Notes: generated by a model not told the origin, from the letters alone. A DNA stretch of 64,000 nucleotides from Heterobilharzia americana (GCA_944470555.2 OX104134.1:72286678-72350677); one strand, 5' to 3'; counted from the stretch's first letter, positions 49,428-62,531 are shown. Numbers and translations are program-made.

Positions 49428-52029
49428 GTATGTTTACTATATGAGTTTAAGTAAGCAATACTTATCCATTCTGTAGTGAAGGCAGTAGGTAACAACAAAA
49501 TACACGTTGTACGTCTTTTGCAAGTTGATAATCCCCAGTTTTGTTTATTGACATACAATACTGAAAGATGTGTACAAGAAGTTCATATGATAACAGTGAT
49601 TAGTCAATTCATCTGAGAAACATGGATATCTTTAACTCCACTTACATAATGATAAATTGATTAGTAGTATTCGCTATATAAATAGGTGCAAAACACCACT
49701 GTACTAACATTAATCAAACACACTTGTAATTCACCTTTTAAGTTTTAATAATACAGCAACTGGAATGTTAGTTAAGCAAAACTATGATACTGGATTTTGT
49801 CTGAAGATAAAATGACGAGGTACCTTTAGCTTGCATTCGGTGTTGAATTTGATTTATATTTCTTTTTAGCAGAGTGCTCTGACAGTAAATTTTTCACAAA
49901 AATGCAGGTTCACCTTTTTGTTACCCTCATATATAATATCAAGTGAGTATTTGGCATTTATCAATAAGATTCATTGTACACTGAATACGAAAAAGATGAC
50001 CTTAATTTCATTTAGATCAGGTATGTTGGGTCATTGTTTGTATTTAACCTTTAATATTATTATTATCGTCTTATATAGGTGATTCAAGTGCTTCACTAAT
50101 TTATTACACTAAGATTAATTTAACTATCTTTCAAAGTTAAAGTATCGGATTGTAGTAAAACGTTCCTCCGGTCAAATATGGGTTTCATGGTTGATAATGA
50201 AGAACAGTAAAAAGAGGTTTTCATGTAATTTTCTACTAGCTCTTTACAAGGAATAAATTTAAGGTAAGTACCAACCTTGGACATTGGGGAAAATGGTAGG
50301 TAGAATTCGGCCTGCACTTAAAATCAAATAACTAACTGAATTACTCTTCTGTGATCAGTCAACATATCTAATCCATTCCTGTAGGAGGTTGGTGGTGACC
50401 CGATTAGCTCAGTAGTGACGTCTTTGATATAGGTTTAAATTTCTAAAAAGATGTTAATTTCCTTGATGTTAAAGACACGCTTTCCTAAATAATACCAAAA
50501 AGCGCGAAATCCAGGTTCACAGCTACCCATCAGTTGTGTCCAACCGTCTAACATCAATCAGGGCGCATCGTGATGCTGAGCCTTCTAGCCCGGTGACCAT
50601 ACTACAAAATGATCGATAAAATTTGGTCAGCATTCGGGACTAGTCAATATTAGATTGATTGCTCTCCAGTGACTAGTCAGTGTAAATTATTTTTTGGGTC
50701 AAGATATCCCACTTCTGTCATGTAACTCATAATAGATGAAACCACAAAAAGAAGCTTGGTAGTATCATTTTAACCTTCTTAACTGGAAACTGATTTTTGT
50801 AGCACTAGTTGAATGGCGTAATATTTTCTTCTCAATAAGAAGCGGCCAATCATCGCATTCTTTTAGGTTGTTTATGAAAAAAGTTAATTATGTTGACCAA
50901 AGTTTTAATCACAGATATGAACAGCCTGAATAGGGCTTTGTACGAAGTAGACAACAGCTATTCAACGCTTTTTGATTTTGAGAAATGATTTTTAAGCAAT
51001 ACTGACGGCCAGTTAAGTAACCATTTAGAGTTGTACATTTTCTGAAAATGAACTACGTTTCCAGGTGAAATAACGAAACCTAATAGGTTTTTTTAGCCGT
51101 TGCTATGATAGTCTTTAGTGCTACTGGTATTTTTTGTAACACTTAAGATAACCTTTTAAAGTTTTAGCCCAGTAAACAGACATGTAGAAATCACCAACAT
51201 AAAACTCATCATATTTTTGCATCGATACAAGTTGCCAAAGTCGTAGCACCAAAATGAGGGTTAGTTAAGAAGCAGCATCATGAATAGTTACAAAATTCAA
51301 ATGATAAATAATAAAAACGATTTTCTTTGGAAGATAACTTTAGACAGGGGATTTTACATCTAAGGTGGATTGGCTGATATTGGCAAAATAAGCATCGGTA
51401 CCAGGTACGGAATTTGAAGAGCAAGAAATAAATGTAAAAATGTCCCTTCACTTATCCATGAACCCCTTCGAAGATTCTGCTTTTTATCGATGCCGCTACA
51501 CAAAACATTATGAAGTTTCTAAGATAGTAGGACAATTTTAAGTAGGAGAGCTTAGGCTGAAGAACTGTGTTTACAGTGGAGTTAAATAAAAGTAAAGAGA
51601 GTGAACAGTCTGTGTTATCTGCTTATGGAACACAAAGTCTTACAAAAAAGAATAAACAGATTGACTCATGCAAAATGACAACAACTGAATATCTTTCCCT
51701 TCTTAAAGATCAAACGGTGAATTACCGAAAACAATGACGGGTGATCAAATTCAAACTCTAAGCCCAAAACGTGCTTCCATCAGTCTTACCAGGAAATCAC
51801 AACCAGCGTCTTTAAACAGTTATTGTTGTAGCTTACAAAAACTCTCACCATTCATTTTTTAAACTACTAACGCAACTTTAAATGTGGATAAAGGTTGAGA
51901 ATTCTTCATCATAGAATAAGTGAACCAACTTTGTGAGTCATTTGTATAGTCTGTCAAACGTTTTACTAATCATTCCGTTTTTTGTTCGGAGATTTGTAGG
52001 GACTTTATTCATTTCAAGTTGACACATTA
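49428..52029. other. AT-rich DNA, nothing certain
   Basis: A degenerate tRNA-like string (CCGATTAGCTCAGTAGTGACG) near 50400 may be a SINE head. Nothing else was recognised. Confidence 0.35.
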
Positions 52030-52150
52030 ACCATGGACTGACATCAGTTTACGAACCACTGTAGACCTGGGAGTACTGCACAGCTGTGTCGTCCCGAGAT
52101 GGGACTTTTCAGCAGTTCGCACTTATGAATATGTTAGAGATCAAACCCAA
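52030..52150 (-). mobile_element. SINE 3' part with decayed hammerhead
   Basis: The minus strand keeps stem I (CGAACUG/CAGUACU) and stem II (GUCC..GGGAC), but the core reads CUGAAAA, GAAA reads GACA, and the cleavage triplet GUC is GUG. The tail at 52072-52030 matches the 34.1 kb family. The tRNA-like head is barely recognisable (a GGTTTGATCTC string). Inactive by sequence. Confidence 0.65.
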
Positions 52151-52519
52151 AACCTATTTTTGACTCACGAGTGAATCTATGAACCTCCTTCAGAAACCAT
52201 AGTTTTTTTAACTTCTAGCATGTGCACCCTAATCTATTTATTAGGCTTAAGCAGCTGCCTAGTCACCGTATTGCTACCACCTTCATCCTCTTTTCGGAAA
52301 TTACAATTTCACCGCATTGTGACAACTGCACAGACTCTTTGTCGGTTTACGTTTAGGTCACCATGTAATCTCATTATACTTGAAAGCTACTAAATTGCGT
52401 CCCTGTGTATACAATAATTTGGTCATTGTTGATTAGATCTACTGACACTTCTTTGAATCTTTCAGCATGTTATATACAATCTTTCATAGAAAACTAGGAG
52501 AATATGAGGTTTCAATAAT

Positions 52520-52690
52520 AGATTCAGTTATGTGATATAAAGCACACAGTGATACAGCAATATTTACTTCATGACAATCACAGCATAAATTATTGCTCAT
52601 AATCGAAACAATGTTATCACACCACTTTCAACAGTCAATTTTATAGTCCTGTCACCTCAGATTCGTTGATTTTGTTGCTAGTAAATTCTT
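52520..52690 (+). repeat. PLE terminal-type repeat, plus orientation
   Basis: Matches the reverse complement of 53175-53320 over about 150 bp (shared CACACAGTGATACAG, ACTTCATGACA, GCTCATAATC and CCTATCACCTCA-like strings, about three quarters identical by eye). Together they flank the endonuclease remnant as an inverted pair. Confidence 0.65.
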
Positions 52691-52740
52691 CCATATCTCT
52701 GGTATACGTGTTGTGTCATTCTCACTACGTGAGTTGGATG

Positions 52741-52782
52741 TTGATTACTGAATCTTTGTTCATCAGGTCAAAGATTCACTAA
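52741..52782. repeat. short imperfect hairpin
   Basis: GATTACTGAATCTTTG and CAAAGATTCACTAATC form 16-bp arms with one mismatch around a 10-base loop, between the PLE repeat and the endonuclease remnant. Confidence 0.7.
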
Positions 52783-52839
52783 TCAATCTCTCTCTCCACC
52801 TAATTATATTAGACTTAAACACAGTGGTACTACCCCACA

Positions 52840-53160
52840 ACATTATGGGGTTGCATGTTAATGCATGCATCGCAAAAGCTGAGTATATTCTAGACTATTG
52901 ATCCGATTGGGTTCTGTTGTTCTATATTTAGCCAAATTCCTATATTCCTCTAATCTAATTGACACTGACCAAGTAGTGTGACCTATGTACTTGACCTCAC
53001 AGTCATTAAATGGAATGCGGTAGACAGGAGTATTTTGCTTAGTTGGTTTTATCGGGTCGTTAAGCCGACCAAGCTTATCTCTGAGTGAGTTTGTAGGTTC
53101 AAATGACACCTTAATTCCAGTTTTGTAGAGACTTATAGGTAGAGTTCCTGGTGTTTCTTC
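52840..53160 (-). mobile_element. Penelope-like element endonuclease remnant
   Basis: The minus strand encodes KTGIKVSFEPTNSLRDKL, then KQNTPVYRIPFNDCEVKYIG, then SVSIRLEEYRNLAKYR in one 83-codon frame. This is the start of the C-terminal endonuclease of PLEs: the VYRIP strand, the CEVKYIG turn (the GIY-YIG hallmark) and the IRLEE helix. The frame fails before the later His-x-Ile-x-Trp segment seen at 5.24 kb. The RT domain is absent; upstream it joins almost directly to the 53175-53320 repeat, implying an internal deletion. Confidence 0.8.
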
Positions 53161-53174
53161 CTGATGCGACGTCT

Positions 53175-53320
53175 TACTATCAATGAAAACAAAGAATATG
53201 AGGTGATAGGACAGTAAAAATCTGATGCCTAAAGTTGTGTGATTCCAATAATATGATTATGAGCCATAAATATGCTCGAGATGTCATGAAGTAGACACTA
53301 CTGTATCACTGTGTGCTATA
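53175..53320 (-). repeat. PLE terminal-type repeat, minus orientation
   Basis: Inverted partner of 52520-52690; related to 63690-63785 (-) and 5467-5540 (-). Sits on the 5' side of the endonuclease remnant. Confidence 0.65.
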
Positions 53321-53639
53321 CACCAAATAAACAGATCATATACGGATTTGCATTCTACCACATTGTCAAAGTTTACACGCACATAAAATATCAGGTTTCT
53401 CTTGAAATACTAGTTTTATTCATGTTATGCTATCTATCCACTTAGTTCTTTTTCAAGACACCTTTGACACTTATGCCGTCATGTAAGTTCGCTATTGTTT
53501 ATATTTCTCAGTACATTAAAACATATATTCTCCATCCATCATATCACTGGAATTAGAGCAAAACTGTCACTCTGTCTTTCTTTATTGTATGATCAAGTTA
53601 ACAGCCGTCATGAACACATAGTTGCAAAAGCAAACTGCA

Positions 53640-53840
53640 GCAACCAGGTACCAGTCTCAGTTACCTAGGGTAGGTTTCTCGAACAAGTGTTTGACTTAGT
53701 TCCCATACGCTTTACTCACCAAGCTGCCTAATCTGGTCTCACTCACCGTCTTTTGAAGTCCAGAAATATTCCAATAAAGCTCATTCGTATGACTAGGGGT
53801 TACTGTATAAACAGCTGCCAGCAACAAACATCAGCATATA
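53640..53840 (+). mobile_element. possible CR1-type RT fragment
   Basis: A plus-strand frame reads GRFLEQVFDLVPIRFTHQA, then a stop, then LTHRLLKSRNIPIKLI. This resembles motif A and the following helix of CR1/SR1-type LINE RTs (AFDLVPH..L). Short and broken; moderate doubt. Confidence 0.4.
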
Positions 53841-55397
53841 TCTTTGTCATTTTGTATCATTACTGAACAGAGTGAAAATGAAAAGCATAGGAAGCCATAG
53901 AGGAGATTTAAGGTTATAAATAAAATTTCCTTCTGGAAACAATTAAGTTCATAGAAAGACGAAAAGATTAGATGGTGACAATGCAATTCGTGAGTGCTGC
54001 TTAAAATATATTTGGTGATGATAACTACAGGTTACTTACATCAGAAAAAGTTAATTTTTTAATTTGTAGGTAAAGAATCGTTAACTGATTGTTTTATTTA
54101 TCTGCGAGTGGGAAAAAGAAGCACTAGGAGGAGTATGAAACGGACTATACAGGACTTCATTAAGAAAGTTTGTTTTCTTCATCAAGTTATTTTCAGAGAG
54201 ATTTAGAGGTTTTTAGTTTGTCAGAGAAGTGAGATTTTCCCAGTTGGTATTATTTCCACTTTTTATCGCTGAAGTGGTAATTCTTAAAGTAGATAGTAAA
54301 AGGGATCATACTGGGTTACTTAGCACTTACTTAAGACGAAGACGTGAAAGTTTAATCCATTTTAAAATAATTTTTATGTATAAAACAGTGAGGCAGAATA
54401 AAAAAGTGATTAACTGCTTCAGTATATACGTGATGCCTCAGTGCTGTTTGCGAAAAATGACCGGATCCTCTTTAAGCACTGGAGAGATATTTCACCTTTT
54501 CACAGACCTTCTTCAGTGTCTGCTTCGTTGTGTTCAACTATGAGTCACTTCTCTTGCAATATCTTAATTTCCAATTAACTAGATATAATCATCTCAGTGT
54601 TACACTCAATTATATTTGTACCAACTGCAAGGCTGTCGTGCTGGATAGCTATATGATCTTTGCACTAGAAAGTGAATATTATTTGTTCGGGTATGCTTCG
54701 GACACTCAATTAAACGAATGCTTACAACTTTAAGAAAAGAAATTTTAATGATTTTTGGACAGCTGGACAGAACTCTGTAAGTTGATATATGCTACTTGCA
54801 TGCTATTTTCTCTTACATGCAATGAAATTGATGTATTAAATCTTTGGCATCACATTTAAATTATGATAAGGTAGTCAGTTAGGAAGACAAATGGTACTAG
54901 TTGAAACCTGGTCATATTATATGCTTAGTTAGAGGAGATTACATATCAACGTGCTTCTCCACAATATCGGAGGTTTCGCAAACTTTGGTATGCACTGTTT
55001 CACTTGCCATGAAGGTATAAAGTATATTTTCAGCTCTATCTGTGAGGAGGTATATGGTGTCTTGAAGATAGTCTTGGAGAATAAGCCCCTAAAATGTTGG
55101 CTGGTTTCTTGTTCTCCTGATATATTATCTTCCATCTACTCATATAATAGGTGGAAACGATCCTTATTGACATTCGCATAAAAAGACAGGAAAATGTGTT
55201 AAATTATCAGGGACAATTAAAACATACAGTACTTCAGTTTGTCTTCTTAAGCTATGCAATAATTTCAATACAGTTTTGAAAGTATTTTACAGCAATAATG
55301 GTAAAATATACAGAAGGCGTAATGTAAAGTGAGAAATACCTGTGCAAAAAGTTTTCTACTAAACACATGCTTACAAGGTGATCTTATATTACACGTA
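53841..55397. other. AT-rich DNA, no gene called
   Basis: Contains a 104-codon frame (54229-54543, +) and a 76-codon frame (54951-55181, +) without recognisable motifs. Confidence 0.35.
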
Positions 55398-56437
55398 GGG
55401 TTCCTAATGGAACATAGGGCTTCAATAGCACGTCTTCAGTGCACTCTCTTCTCTGAAATCTTTCGAACCTGTCTCCACGACAGCCCACAACCTCTCATTT
55501 CCTCCTCACACGATCTCCTCCATGTCACACTCAACTCAGACGCCCAACTCGTCGCTTCCCATCTGGGTTCCACTCGAGCAACTGGCTTGACGCGTGATGT
55601 CCCCAGCCGGCCTCCTCAGTGTATGCCCAATCCATCTCCACTTCCTTCCAGTGCATATTCGCTGAGTGATAGGTTCTGGGTTGGTTCGTTCCCAGAGTTC
55701 CTTGTTGCTTATTCCTGTTAGTCTGGCCATCTGAGCTTCAGTAACGAGCCAGCGTAGGCAGTTGTTGATGGATGTCTGTAGTTTGTTGGAAATGCCTTTC
55801 GTAACGCGCCAAGTCTCTGAACCATGTAGGAGCACTGACTTGACGTTGGTGTTGAAAATCCGTATCTTGTTCCACATGCTGAGTGCAGTGCAGTGCAGAA
55901 GATCTCCATACTGGTTTCAGGTTAATGAACGCCTGTTTTGCCTGCTTTTCCGATCATGGTTGCTTTGACGTCCTCGTCTGTGCCACCGCCTGTAGTTGAA
56001 ACGATTCTGCCTAGATAGGTGAAAGAGACTACTTCCTTTAAGTTTCCCCATTGATGGTGATTGGAGCTTGTTGTTGTTGTTGGTGGTGGTGGTGTCGGTG
56101 TTGGTGTTGGTTGTGTATCTTCATCACCTCTGTCTTCTCTATATTCACTTGAAGTCCCATCTTCGTTGCCTCTTCTGTTAACTTGTTGGTTTTTGCCTGT
56201 AGATCTTCACGTTTGTGTGACATTAGACATAAGTCATGGGTGAAATCCAAATCTTCTCGGTTCTTTTGCCCGGTCCAGCCAGGGTATCCCACTCTTCTCA
56301 CAGCTCCTCACTGTTTGTTGCATGATCCAGTCCACAACAATCAGGAATATCATAGGTGATAGTAGACAGCCTTAAGTCACTCCTGTCTTCACTTCAAGAG
56401 CATCACTGAGCTTCCCATTGTAAACCACTTGGCATGT
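55398..56437 (-). mobile_element. 5'-truncated RTE copy D, near-identical to copy C
   Basis: From about 55436 onward it equals copy C base for base at a constant offset of 10860, while the first roughly 35 bases (55399-55435) have about five substitutions relative to copy C. Same frameshifts, same His/Gln run and same 5' truncation point. The 3' end joins ACACGTAGGGTTCC rather than the TTTGCCC of copy C. Confidence 0.9.
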
Positions 56438-56546
56438 ATAAATGGGAGTAGTTGCTTTAAATTCTTCCACGTAGCTGAATATAATATCAATCTTTGTGAC
56501 GTCTTTGTCAAGTATTATAGAAGCACTCAGTTGTGGAGTGTCGTAA

Positions 56547-56553
<7 letters not shown>
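56438..56553. repeat. 5' junction sequence of copy D, identical to 45578-45693
   Basis: Identical 116-bp non-RTE tract. Identity ends in ACTGTATAT, where the (AT)n microsatellite begins. Confidence 0.8.

Positions 56554-56602
<49 letters not shown>
56550..56602. repeat. (AT)n microsatellite at a duplication junction
   Basis: About 52 bp of AT repeat lying exactly between the C/D-type duplicated block and the PLE remnant. Confidence 0.95.
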
Positions 56603-56604
<2 letters not shown>

Positions 56605-57430
56605 GGTGATTTGGATGGATAACTTTGTAGTTGATGGTGAATTGGACAGGCATCCTATGATAAAGTCTTATGGGTGACCATTCTTCTTCAGAATAGACAC
56701 CAAGTAATTTTCTTCGTTAAGTTGTTTCATTGTAGTTCTTTTGGTTCTTTGAATTCAACCTGTGTGCAGCTACGTTTAGGCGTTGTTGGGTTGTTGCTAC
56801 TGTAGTTGAAGGTTTGGTCAGTGTGTGTTGACTTCCAGTAAATTTGAATCCCCAGTTCTCCTGCATTGACTCTGCTGACTGAAACATCCACAAACGGCAG
56901 TTCGTTATTTGAAGTCTTCTCCATTGTGAACTTGATGCCGTTGAAAACGTTGTTGACCAAGTGTTAAATGTTTTTTGATTCATCCCTTTTAATGATAAAA
57001 GAAGTATCGCCCACATAGCGGATCATAATTTTGGGTTTGATCACGGGTAAAATCATGGCTTGCAGTCTCTCCATTACTGCTTTTGCAATTAATTCAGACA
57101 TCTGTGATCCCGTTGGAGTTCCTTTCATCTCTTTTTATATCCTGCCATTAAGTTAGAGGTGTGTTGTCAGACAAAGATCAGTGAGTTCCGTTAGACTTTA
57201 ACACTGAAGTTTTATGCTTTCCAAATTTCACGTGTTGTTTGTCAGGAGGAAGGACTTAGTATCCTAAGCCAATTATCGTTCAAATGATGTGTATAGTGCT
57301 GTGATGTGAAAGTACACCACTGATTCGTTGTTTTCTATATTTTTGCCCTCGATCCTTTCCAAAACTTCTGTCGGTGATTTGATGAGATGTTCTCATGGCT
57401 CTACAAGTTATTTCAGTTTCCCTGAAAGCA
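56603..57430 (-). mobile_element. Penelope-like element RT remnant with altered active site
   Basis: The minus strand, in several frames, shows PLE RT blocks: near 57350-57300 PTEVLERIEGKNI; near 57130-57080 MKGTPTGSQMSELIAKAVMERL (the GxP.G turn changed to GTPTG); near 57035-57000 PKIMIRYVGDTSFII (YVDD changed to YVGD, loss of a catalytic Asp); near 56960-56880 GIKFTMEKTSNNELPFVDVS; then IYWKSTHTDQTFNY and a thumb-end block NGHP. It stops at the (AT)n repeat before any endonuclease. Non-functional. Confidence 0.8.
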
Positions 57431-60400
57431 TATGTGATTGTCTAACGTAATGTAAATAATAAGATGACTAAATTTTCCTCATGAAGTGATATCGTTTTTT
57501 AGACATGATGTTATATATTTATCTAATAACTGTAGGCACTCATGACTAGGTGCCGTCATTCGTTCGTTAATCAAGCTGATAACTAAAAAGATATTATTTT
57601 TGCTCATTTCGCATTTCAGTGGTAAATCGAAAAAGATTGTCCATACACACATCATTAGCAGGAAAATAAAGTTATTTTCCTTCTCATCAACAAAGGCAGA
57701 CTATCGTTATCTAAAGTTAGGTTGGCATAAGTAAGCGAACTTCATCTGATAACTTTTCGACGAATGTATGTAGCACAGTAAATATAAATTTAAAGTTAGG
57801 TATTTCAAGTCAACATATTGGTAGCTCTATATTTCTTCCCACAGTTCAGCAAAAAATCTATGCTACGAATTGTTTACAGCCCTTCTAGTCTGACAATTTT
57901 TAAGTGAATTTCTAATTTTCGTTTACATAGCATGAAACCAATTCATGTCAGTGATGCACATGTTTCTTTTGTAAAGTTTTGTTACAAGTGCAATAATAAC
58001 AGTTCACCTCAACGCGATACATGTTTATGTACCGGGTTATGAGCCAAACTAGTTGTGTGAGGGATTGAGATACCATCCATTTCCCCAAGCAGAAGCAGTT
58101 ATCACAGAATACGTGGACAGAAAAGCACCATAAATGTAGTTAGTTGCAGCTGTACAGCAAATGAGAATAATTTACATGGAAAGAAGAAGTATGGGCATTT
58201 TAACTTCTTCAATCGCTATCTATCTGTTTTGTCTAAAATTACATTATTCCAGACCACTTAATACTAAAACAGGAAAACTTATTTCATAATTTCGAAACTA
58301 ATGGCGAAGGTAAATTTCCGCATACTACTGTCTCGTAGTTACTCGTAATTTTTAATCAAATTACTGTGTTGTGAACAAGGAAGTCCGCTTCTACTCATAA
58401 ATGCATTCTTGGCGTGGAACAAAAAGACCCTGTGACATCGTTTTCGTTCTTTTTCAAAATTACTCAAAATTAAAAGATACAACATTAATTATCATTCAAT
58501 GACAAATTCACACACTGGATTCAACCAAACTGTAAGTCCCTCGCATCTCATTATGGTTACGGCTGACGTTCTGAATATATTAACAGGTGAGCTATGGGTA
58601 AATCTCAGGTCACTTAAACTTCTAGATGCATTTTGCGAAAGAATGCGAACATGTTAGGTATGTAGGTTTTTGGCACCCTATTGATTTTCCATAACTATCT
58701 GCTATCGTATTGGTTAAGCATTGATGGGAAAAATCAAAAATATCTTAAAATGTTTGCACAGTTTAGCTGAACATGGTACAGAGAGCTCAAACCACTCATC
58801 TTTTTTGTTAATCTATACCCACTTGTTAGAGTCCTGGAAGTCAATACACAATCTTATCTAGCAGTCAAGCGGTACATCGTAAATGGTTTAGGGCCCTGAA
58901 AAAAGTATTGTCAAAAAATAGCGATTAATATCTATTGATCTCTTTTTATTTTGTGTCTTCGCCAACCGACCATATAATTATGGTAAATAACCTTACTATT
59001 AACTGTTCTGACTGATATATGAATAAGTACCACTGAAGATTATAAGCTCCTGGGCTAAAAAATCTATAAAAGTACTGATAGATAAAAGTGAATATTTTTT
59101 CATTCTATGAAGGCATGGGAAAGTCAGTGTCTCAGTGTTATTTCGTAAATATTCACTTTCTAAACAGCTGTGAATACCTTTGGCTAAGAAGGTGTAAGTT
59201 TGGAGTAAAGCGTACTGTGACATTCTCACTTACTTCTCTAACTAAAATGTCAGTATCGAAACCCAAACTTTGTTCAGTATTAGGATTGGAGACAGTTAAC
59301 TGACCTTATGTGAAACTTTTCTTCTTCATTTCATTCCTCTGCTCCGAATTCTTTTAGTACTACTTTACATATTCAGTGCTTATCCCCGACATGATTGCCT
59401 ATTATTTAGACATAAAGCTTTCAAAATAAACTCACCACTTCCAAATAGACTATGGATTAATTTCTGTATGAATATATTTGTTCCGGAAATCTTTTGAGAC
59501 CAGCAAATGCCAAAGTGAGAAGACTTCAAATATATATACTTGAATGCATCGTACCCTAAAAGATGTCAAACTGTTTGCATTTTACTCTCAAAAACGAACT
59601 ATATAGAATGAACACATAACACGGTGCTGAAATTTTCACACCTTCCATTAGCGTTTTATTTTAGTGATTTTAAACTGTTCAATATTTAATGCTATATACA
59701 GTGAGTAATTTGTGATAGCGATCGACTGAGTGGCTACCTTTTTTCCTTTGGTCGAGAGATCTTAGTCAGCAACGATAAACGGGATGTCATAGTGATATAT
59801 TTGACGGCAATTTGTCATGATATAAACTTGGTTTAGTTACTTAATTTCAGACTTTGGGAGTCCATTTAATCCAAGCTCTGGAATTATATTTCATGCCTAA
59901 TGATATCCATCAAGAAAGCGCATCTGCCAGTTTGAATACTCAGTGCATTTCTACATGGGGTAAGTTTTGGCTTGAACAGCTTACCGATCGAGCCCATTTA
60001 CTTCGGCACTGAATGATGAAGGTTTGAGTCGCTGAGAGAAAGCCGACTTTCTCATGGTTGCAAATACATTTTCCTAATGAGTGGTAACAAGCTTGAAATA
60101 TAGGCTCAGGCTGGTGCTGACCGCTTAACACTAATCTGCAGAACAGCTGAACGTATACCGTATAATCTAATCATAAGAACTAGTAATTCCATATTTGCAA
60201 AGGTTTCTGATAGAATCTGGTACCCATTGCTAAATATTCAACTAACTCATAATGTAGAGATATTTTTAACTAGGTGTGCTAAGATATTTATGGAACTCAG
60301 TTCATATATTTTGTAAAAAACCTATTTGCCAATATTGCATTTATGTAGAAACAAACACAATTGATTACTATTTCTCAAATCCTTTTCCGTGTGTGTTTTC

Positions 60401-60689
60401 TTTTCCTCTTGTTATCATATTTTCTCCTGGTGCCAATTCCTTGAAATAATATCCGTGACATTCTGACTGAACAGAGGTGGTATCTGCCTACATCTTCATA
60501 TTTTTATTGAGACTTACTTGGAACTGTTACCACTATGCATAAAAGGGTTACAAAAACGTGACATATGAACTTTAATAGCACGATAAGTATCCCTGGGACT
60601 ACTAATTCATGGCATTAAATCAACTATTTCGACCCACCTAGAAACTGCTTCATTCATTGTATTGCGTCCACTGTGGTTTATGTAACCGT
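57431..60689. other. AT-rich DNA, nothing recognised
   Basis: About 3.2 kb without recognisable coding, SINE or LINE sequence. Confidence 0.4.
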
Positions 60690-61300
60690 GGTCATAAACA
60701 TGCTCATTGGTTTCCGAATTTCCTTATATATTCTTGCCTACACATGTTTGTTAACTTTCTGAATGTAATCAGGTTTGTTTGAAATTACTATCCAATGGCC
60801 TTTGTCTGACTTAGTAACTTCCACGGTGTTGTCAATGTTAAGTTTCTTCAGAGCTTCTGTTTTTCTTGATCATGGATTTTGATTTATTTTCTTCTGTCTT
60901 TCCAATATTAATGCACATTGTGCTGGCACTTCATCTGGAACTGTTTTATCTACTGACCTTCATACTATCTCAATTTTGGGAATGACACGCTAAGGTTCCT
61001 ATCCGCTAACCGTCAAAAACTGAAGTTGAGTCCTGTTTCGAGCACCTTCACTTCTGTTGAGCTGAAGATTCTAGTTGAGAGGTTGACTACTCACTTTGAT
61101 TTATTGAATATTTTACTGGAGTTGTAGTATTGGAAATCTCGTTATTCCCGATTGATTACTTTCCATGCATTATTTGTCGAACATCCTAATTGAAGTGAGT
61201 GTGTTCAGTTTTCTGCAGGCAGTTGATCTCGCTTTATTGAAGTTTTCTACCAGTATTCCATAGACGTCTTTGTAACTGTTTGCATCAGTTTATATTTTAC
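60690..61300 (-). mobile_element. Penelope-like element N-terminal region, heavily decayed
   Basis: The minus strand near 61260-61210 reads GILVENFNKARSTACRKLN; near 61070-61030 TEVKVLETGLNFSF (the VLE.GLNF block that precedes PLE RT); near 60840-60790 VEVTKSDKGHWIVIS-like fragments. Stops in every frame. RTE copy E begins about 40 bp beyond it. Confidence 0.6.
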
Positions 61301-61339
61301 TTCTTCTATATAGCTGTAGCTCTCACACATGTTTATGAA

Positions 61340-62499
61340 AGACCACAGATCAAGTTCAACAACCACCCAGAACAGAAACTCAACTCAACTCAACTGAAGG
61401 AGGAAACTACAAAGGACATCTTCACGTCAGTCAGTCAGTCAGTCATCAGGAAGAAATGGGAGACATTGAGCAACATCCCCAAGGAAACCTGCATGGAAGA
61501 ACACTGGAACTCTGTGAAACAGACATGGAAGGAAACCTGCATAACCGTGTTAGGAAGGAATGGATCTCGACGGACACATGGAAGCCGATAGAGGAGGGAT
61601 AGGAAGATGGTGAAGCAGAAGATGAACCAGTGTAGTTCAGTCAAGTGCAGGGATGAACAACGAAAAGAGGGACCGGACACAATATAAAACACTGCACTGG
61701 ACAAAGAAGTGAAGAAGAGTTCGCGAAATGATGAAAGACACTTCAACAACACACTGGTAAGTGGAGCAGAACAGGCTGCAGGTAGGAGAGACACAGACCT
61801 GAAAACATGATATCAAATAACCAGGTTACTCTCTGGGGGTGAAGAGATCAACACAAGTGAAACCAATGAAAGATAGTGAAGGAAACTTAGTTGGCAAAGA
61901 GGAGAAACAAAGAAAACGATGAGCTGACCACTTCAAAAAACTCTTGAATCGACCACCACCTGCAACAGAACAGAGCATAGAGTGGCAGTCAACTCAACTC
62001 AACTTCAACTTCATCGACTTTTAAAAAGCCTTCAACAGCATCGATCAAGAAGTAATTTGACAGGCAGCTGCTTCAACACTACGGTTTTAGTGCCACTAAC
62101 CTTTATCAACCTACCCATCAAACAGCTATATGCTATGTGATGATACATGCCAACTGATTCACAGCGGAAAGCTCAGCGGTGCCTTTGAAGTGAAGACAGG
62201 AATAAGACAAGGTTGCCGCCTACTATCAACGATGATCCTCTTGATTGTGGTTGACTGGATCATGCAGCAAACTGTGAGGAGCGAGAAGATGGGCATATGC
62301 TAGCTGAACCTATGAAAAGACCCTAGAAGATTTGGATTTCACCGATGATGATTTATGTCTAATGTCTGGTTGCACAAACTCGAAGATCTACAGGTGAAAA
62401 TTAACAAGCTGGTAGGAGAGGCGAAGACAGGACTTCAGGTGAACGTAGAGAAGACAGGGGTGATGAAGATGCCCAGCCACCACCGCCGCCACCACCACC

Positions 62500-62531
<32 letters not shown>

